Made by a program: the position numbers and the translations under genes. The notes under the pieces are model-generated. The model was not told where the DNA came from, ran no database searches, and was given only the letters and a program-made list of their open reading frames with translations. Shown here in pieces: positions 62,082 to 64,000 of a stretch of 64,000 bases of DNA (positions are counted from its first letter, which is position 1; each line of letters opens with the position of its first letter). The DNA is from Microcella flavibacter (GTDB lineage Bacteria; Actinomycetota; Actinomycetes; Actinomycetales; Microbacteriaceae): positions 744,001-808,000 of the forward strand of contig NZ_CP051299.1 of NCBI RefSeq assembly GCF_012530535.1. Reading direction: 5' to 3'.

Positions 62082-63440
62082 ATGGAACGAAGCCTTCTGC
62101 ACCTTCAGACCGAGCTGACCGAGGCCGGCATCGACGTGCTGCGGGTCATCTACGCCGACATCCTCGGCACCACCCGCGCGAAGGACATGCTCGTGAGCGA
62201 GCTCGGCCGCGTCAGCCACGGCGGCCCCGCCTTCTGCCAGGGGGTGTGGGTCACGACGACCCACGGCGACGTGCTCGACGGCGGCTCGGTGCTGACCGAC
62301 GGGCTCGAGGACTTCATCTCGCAGATCGTGCCGGGCTCATGGCGCCCCATGCCGTGGGAACCCGGCGTCGCCTACGCCGTCGCGGGCGCCGCGAACCCCG
62401 ACATGACCCCCAACGCCTTCGCGCCGCGCACCCTGCTCGAGCGCATCGTCGGCGAGTACGACGCCCTCGGGCTGACCCCGATCGTCGGCCCCGAGCTCGA
62501 GTTCTTCATCGCGGAGGCCCGCGAGGGCAGCGCCCCGGGCTATCAGCAGGCGATCCAGCAGCCCGGCCGCGTCTACACCTCGGGCGCCACCGTCGATCCG
62601 CACGGCACCTTCCTGCACCTGCTGCGCATGCTCGACCGGATGCGCATCGGCGTGTTCGCCGGCAACCACGAGTTCAGCGCCAGCCAGTACGAGATCAACT
62701 TCTGGCACGGCGAGGCCCTCGACGCGGCCGACCGCACCCTGCTGCTGAAGACCGCGGTGAAGGACGTCGTCGCCCGCACGGGCCGGCACGCCACCTTCCT
62801 CGGCAAGCCGTGGACGGAGGAGGGCGGCAGCGGCTTCCATCTGCACTTCTCGGTCGTCGACGCCGAGGGTCGCACCCTCATGCACGAGGGCGACGGATCG
62901 CTCACCGAGCTCGCCCGGCACATGATCGGCGGCATCGTGCACCACGCGGCCGCGCTCACCGCCCTCTGCAACCCGACGATCAACGCCTTCAAGCGCCTCG
63001 GTCCCGACACCCTCGCGCCGTACCGCGCCAACTGGGGCTTCGACAACCGCAGCGCCCTCGTGCGCATCCCGCCCGAGCGCGGCGAGGGCACCCGCCTCGA
63101 GATCCGTCTCGGCGACGGCTCCGCCAATCCGTACCTGCTGACCGCGGCCGTCCTCGCCGCCGGGCTCGACGGCATCCGCACGAAGCGCGAGCCGGCCGAG
63201 CCCGTCCAGGGGCTCGCCTACGGCGACGAGGGCGGGGCGGTGCTGCCCATGACGCTGGGGGCGGCGCTGGATGCCCTGCACGACGACGCCGTGCTGTGCG
63301 AGATGCTCGGCGGCCCGCTCGTCGAGGTCTTCGAGGTGCTCAAGCGCGACGAGGTGGCGCGCTACACCGAGTCGGTGGCCGACCCCGAGACCCGCGAGGT
63401 CACCTCGTGGGAGGTCGAGGAGTACTTCCTCGACCTGTAG
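62082..63440 (+). CDS. Glutamine synthetase-like gamma-glutamyl ligase
   Basis: 452 residues. GS catalytic-domain motifs are VGPELEFFIAEA, FAGNHEFSASQYEINFWHGEALDAADR, EGGSGFHLHFSV, NPTINAFKRLG and ANWGFDNRSALVRIP. The lack of the adenylylation-site loop and the substituted ammonium-site region are consistent with the GlnA3/PuuA/IpuC-like ligases that join glutamate to an amine rather than ammonia. Start ATG follows GGGAGTGGACC. Substrate amine unknown. Confidence 0.88.
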   Translation: MERSLLHLQTELTEAGIDVLRVIYADILGTTRAKDMLVSELGRVSHGGPAFCQGVWVTTTHGDVLDGGSVLTDGLEDFISQIVPGSWRPMPWEPGVAYAVAGAANPDMTPNAFAPRTLLERIVGEYDALGLTPIVGPELEFFIAEAREGSAPGYQQAIQQPGRVYTSGATVDPHGTFLHLLRMLDRMRIGVFAGNHEFSASQYEINFWHGEALDAADRTLLLKTAVKDVVARTGRHATFLGKPWTEEGGSGFHLHFSVVDAEGRTLMHEGDGSLTELARHMIGGIVHHAAALTALCNPTINAFKRLGPDTLAPYRANWGFDNRSALVRIPPERGEGTRLEIRLGDGSANPYLLTAAVLAAGLDGIRTKREPAEPVQGLAYGDEGGAVLPMTLGAALDALHDDAVLCEMLGGPLVEVFEVLKRDEVARYTESVADPETREVTSWEVEEYFLDL

Positions 63441-63456
63441 GCCGGAGAGGGCCGCT

Positions 63457-63476
63457 CGGCCGGCCGCTGCCGGCCG
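63457..63476. terminator. Hairpin between convergent GS-like and ADC-family genes
   Basis: CGGCCGGC and GCCGGCCG are perfect 8-bp arms around CGCT; it could serve both convergent genes. Confidence 0.5.
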
Positions 63477-63483
63477 GGCCGCC

Positions 63484-64000
63484 TCAGACCGAGGGGTCCG
63501 ACCGATCGGCGACGAGGCTGCCGCCGTTGAACGTCACCCCGACCTCCCGGTAGTACGCCGCGATGTGCTCGCGCACCGGCAGGATCGACCCGAGCTCGTC
63601 CCAGGGCGAGTCGGCGAGCACGAGCTCGGCGTCGCCGACCCAGGTCTCGCCGATCTCGGCATCGGTCGTGCTCATGGTGATGAGCTGGTCGAGGCTGTTG
63701 CCGGCGCCGGGGGTGATGGAGGGCATCCACCGCGAATGCAGCATGGGGTGGCCGTTGACGAAGCCGTTCGTCTCGCTCGGCTCGCGCAGCGTGACGACGA
63801 GCGAGGCGAGGCGGTGGTCGTAGGCCGCGAGCGAGGCGCCGAGCTTCGCGCCCGGCGCGAGGCGGGGGGAGGCCTTGCCGACGGAGAACACGCGGGTCAC
63901 GGCCATCGAGCCGAGCTTCTTCGGGTAGCCCTGGAACCAGCCGCGGCCGATCGCGAAGTCCTTCGTCACCCAGATGGCGACGCAGCGGGTGTAGGTGACG
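63484..64000 (-). CDS. Acetoacetate decarboxylase-family protein, 5' end beyond window
   Basis: The frame is open to the window end, so the start lies outside; 171 residues are visible. WVTKDFAIGRGWFQGYPKKLGSMAVTRVF resembles the region around the Schiff-base Lys of acetoacetate decarboxylases (W-G-x-P-K-K), and HPMLHSRWMPSITPGAG follows. Many members with this plan act on other beta-keto acids or are decarboxylase-fold proteins of unknown activity. Convergent with the GS-like gene. Confidence 0.75.
   Translation of the reverse strand, partial: VTYTRCVAIWVTKDFAIGRGWFQGYPKKLGSMAVTRVFSVGKASPRLAPGAKLGASLAAYDHRLASLVVTLREPSETNGFVNGHPMLHSRWMPSITPGAGNSLDQLITMSTTDAEIGETWVGDAELVLADSPWDELGSILPVREHIAAYYREVGVTFNGGSLVADRSDPSV

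Overview
The window is about 70% GC chromosomal DNA from a Gram-positive actinobacterium, most likely a Microbacteriaceae member. That placement is inferred from the gene content (class II aldolase next to GlpX, AdnAB in place of RecBCD/AddAB, DUF3107, a GPGG small membrane protein, a MiaE-like ferritin-fold protein), codon use and promoter style. No rRNA, canonical tRNA, insertion sequence, prophage or CRISPR array was seen. Many genes carry a TANNNT -10 hexamer only 6-8 bases before an ATG or GTG, which suggests leaderless mRNAs. I used this to choose several start codons.

Layout. 1-3307: a histidine-kinase-like ATPase between two paralogous membrane proteins (the first is cut by the window edge). 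3327-7128: fructose-bisphosphate aldolase and GlpX head to head, a half-length VOC protein, and RmuC. 7205-15016: LysR regulator and MmsA, OsmC protein, DEDDh exonuclease, EamA transporter, PNPOx-like protein, luciferase-like oxidoreductase, metallophosphoesterase, and an SDR with an internal deletion. 15287-18310: gamma-glutamyltransferase-family protein and YchF.

18318-22228 is an atypical, lower-GC island. It holds a HEPN-type protein, a tRNA-like element with an enlarged anticodon loop, a GHKL-ATPase/PD-(D/E)XK nuclease ORF broken by one in-frame TAA, and a second HEPN-type protein. This is the best candidate for an undescribed, probably defensive, system. A HigBA module follows after one acyltransferase gene.

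23652-27634: small conserved genes of mostly unknown function. 27683-35279: a glycoside-use locus (ROK repressor with a 9-codon leader ORF, ABC binding protein, two permeases, GH38 alpha-mannosidase; no ATPase gene). 35415-46170: housekeeping and small genes (GNAT, LON-N domain protein, aminopeptidase P, EEP phosphatase, PHP phosphoesterase, MFS transporter, DEAD helicase, ferritin-fold protein, DUF3107). 46297-52931: adnA-adnB, the recombination helicase-nuclease.

52928-59680: an aromatic-degradation locus. A MarR regulator, 5-carboxymethyl-2-hydroxymuconate semialdehyde dehydrogenase, a homoprotocatechuate-type extradiol dioxygenase, a fumarylacetoacetate-hydrolase family enzyme, a [3Fe-4S] ferredoxin and a ferredoxin reductase lie on the minus strand. 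A cytochrome P450 that could use that redox chain is divergent from them. 60223-64000: a quinone-oxidoreductase-like enzyme, a divergent glutamine-amidotransferase / glutamine-synthetase-like pair, and an acetoacetate-decarboxylase family protein cut by the window end. Dispersed palindromic repeats sit in the intergenic gaps near 12.2, 15.1 and 59.9 kb.
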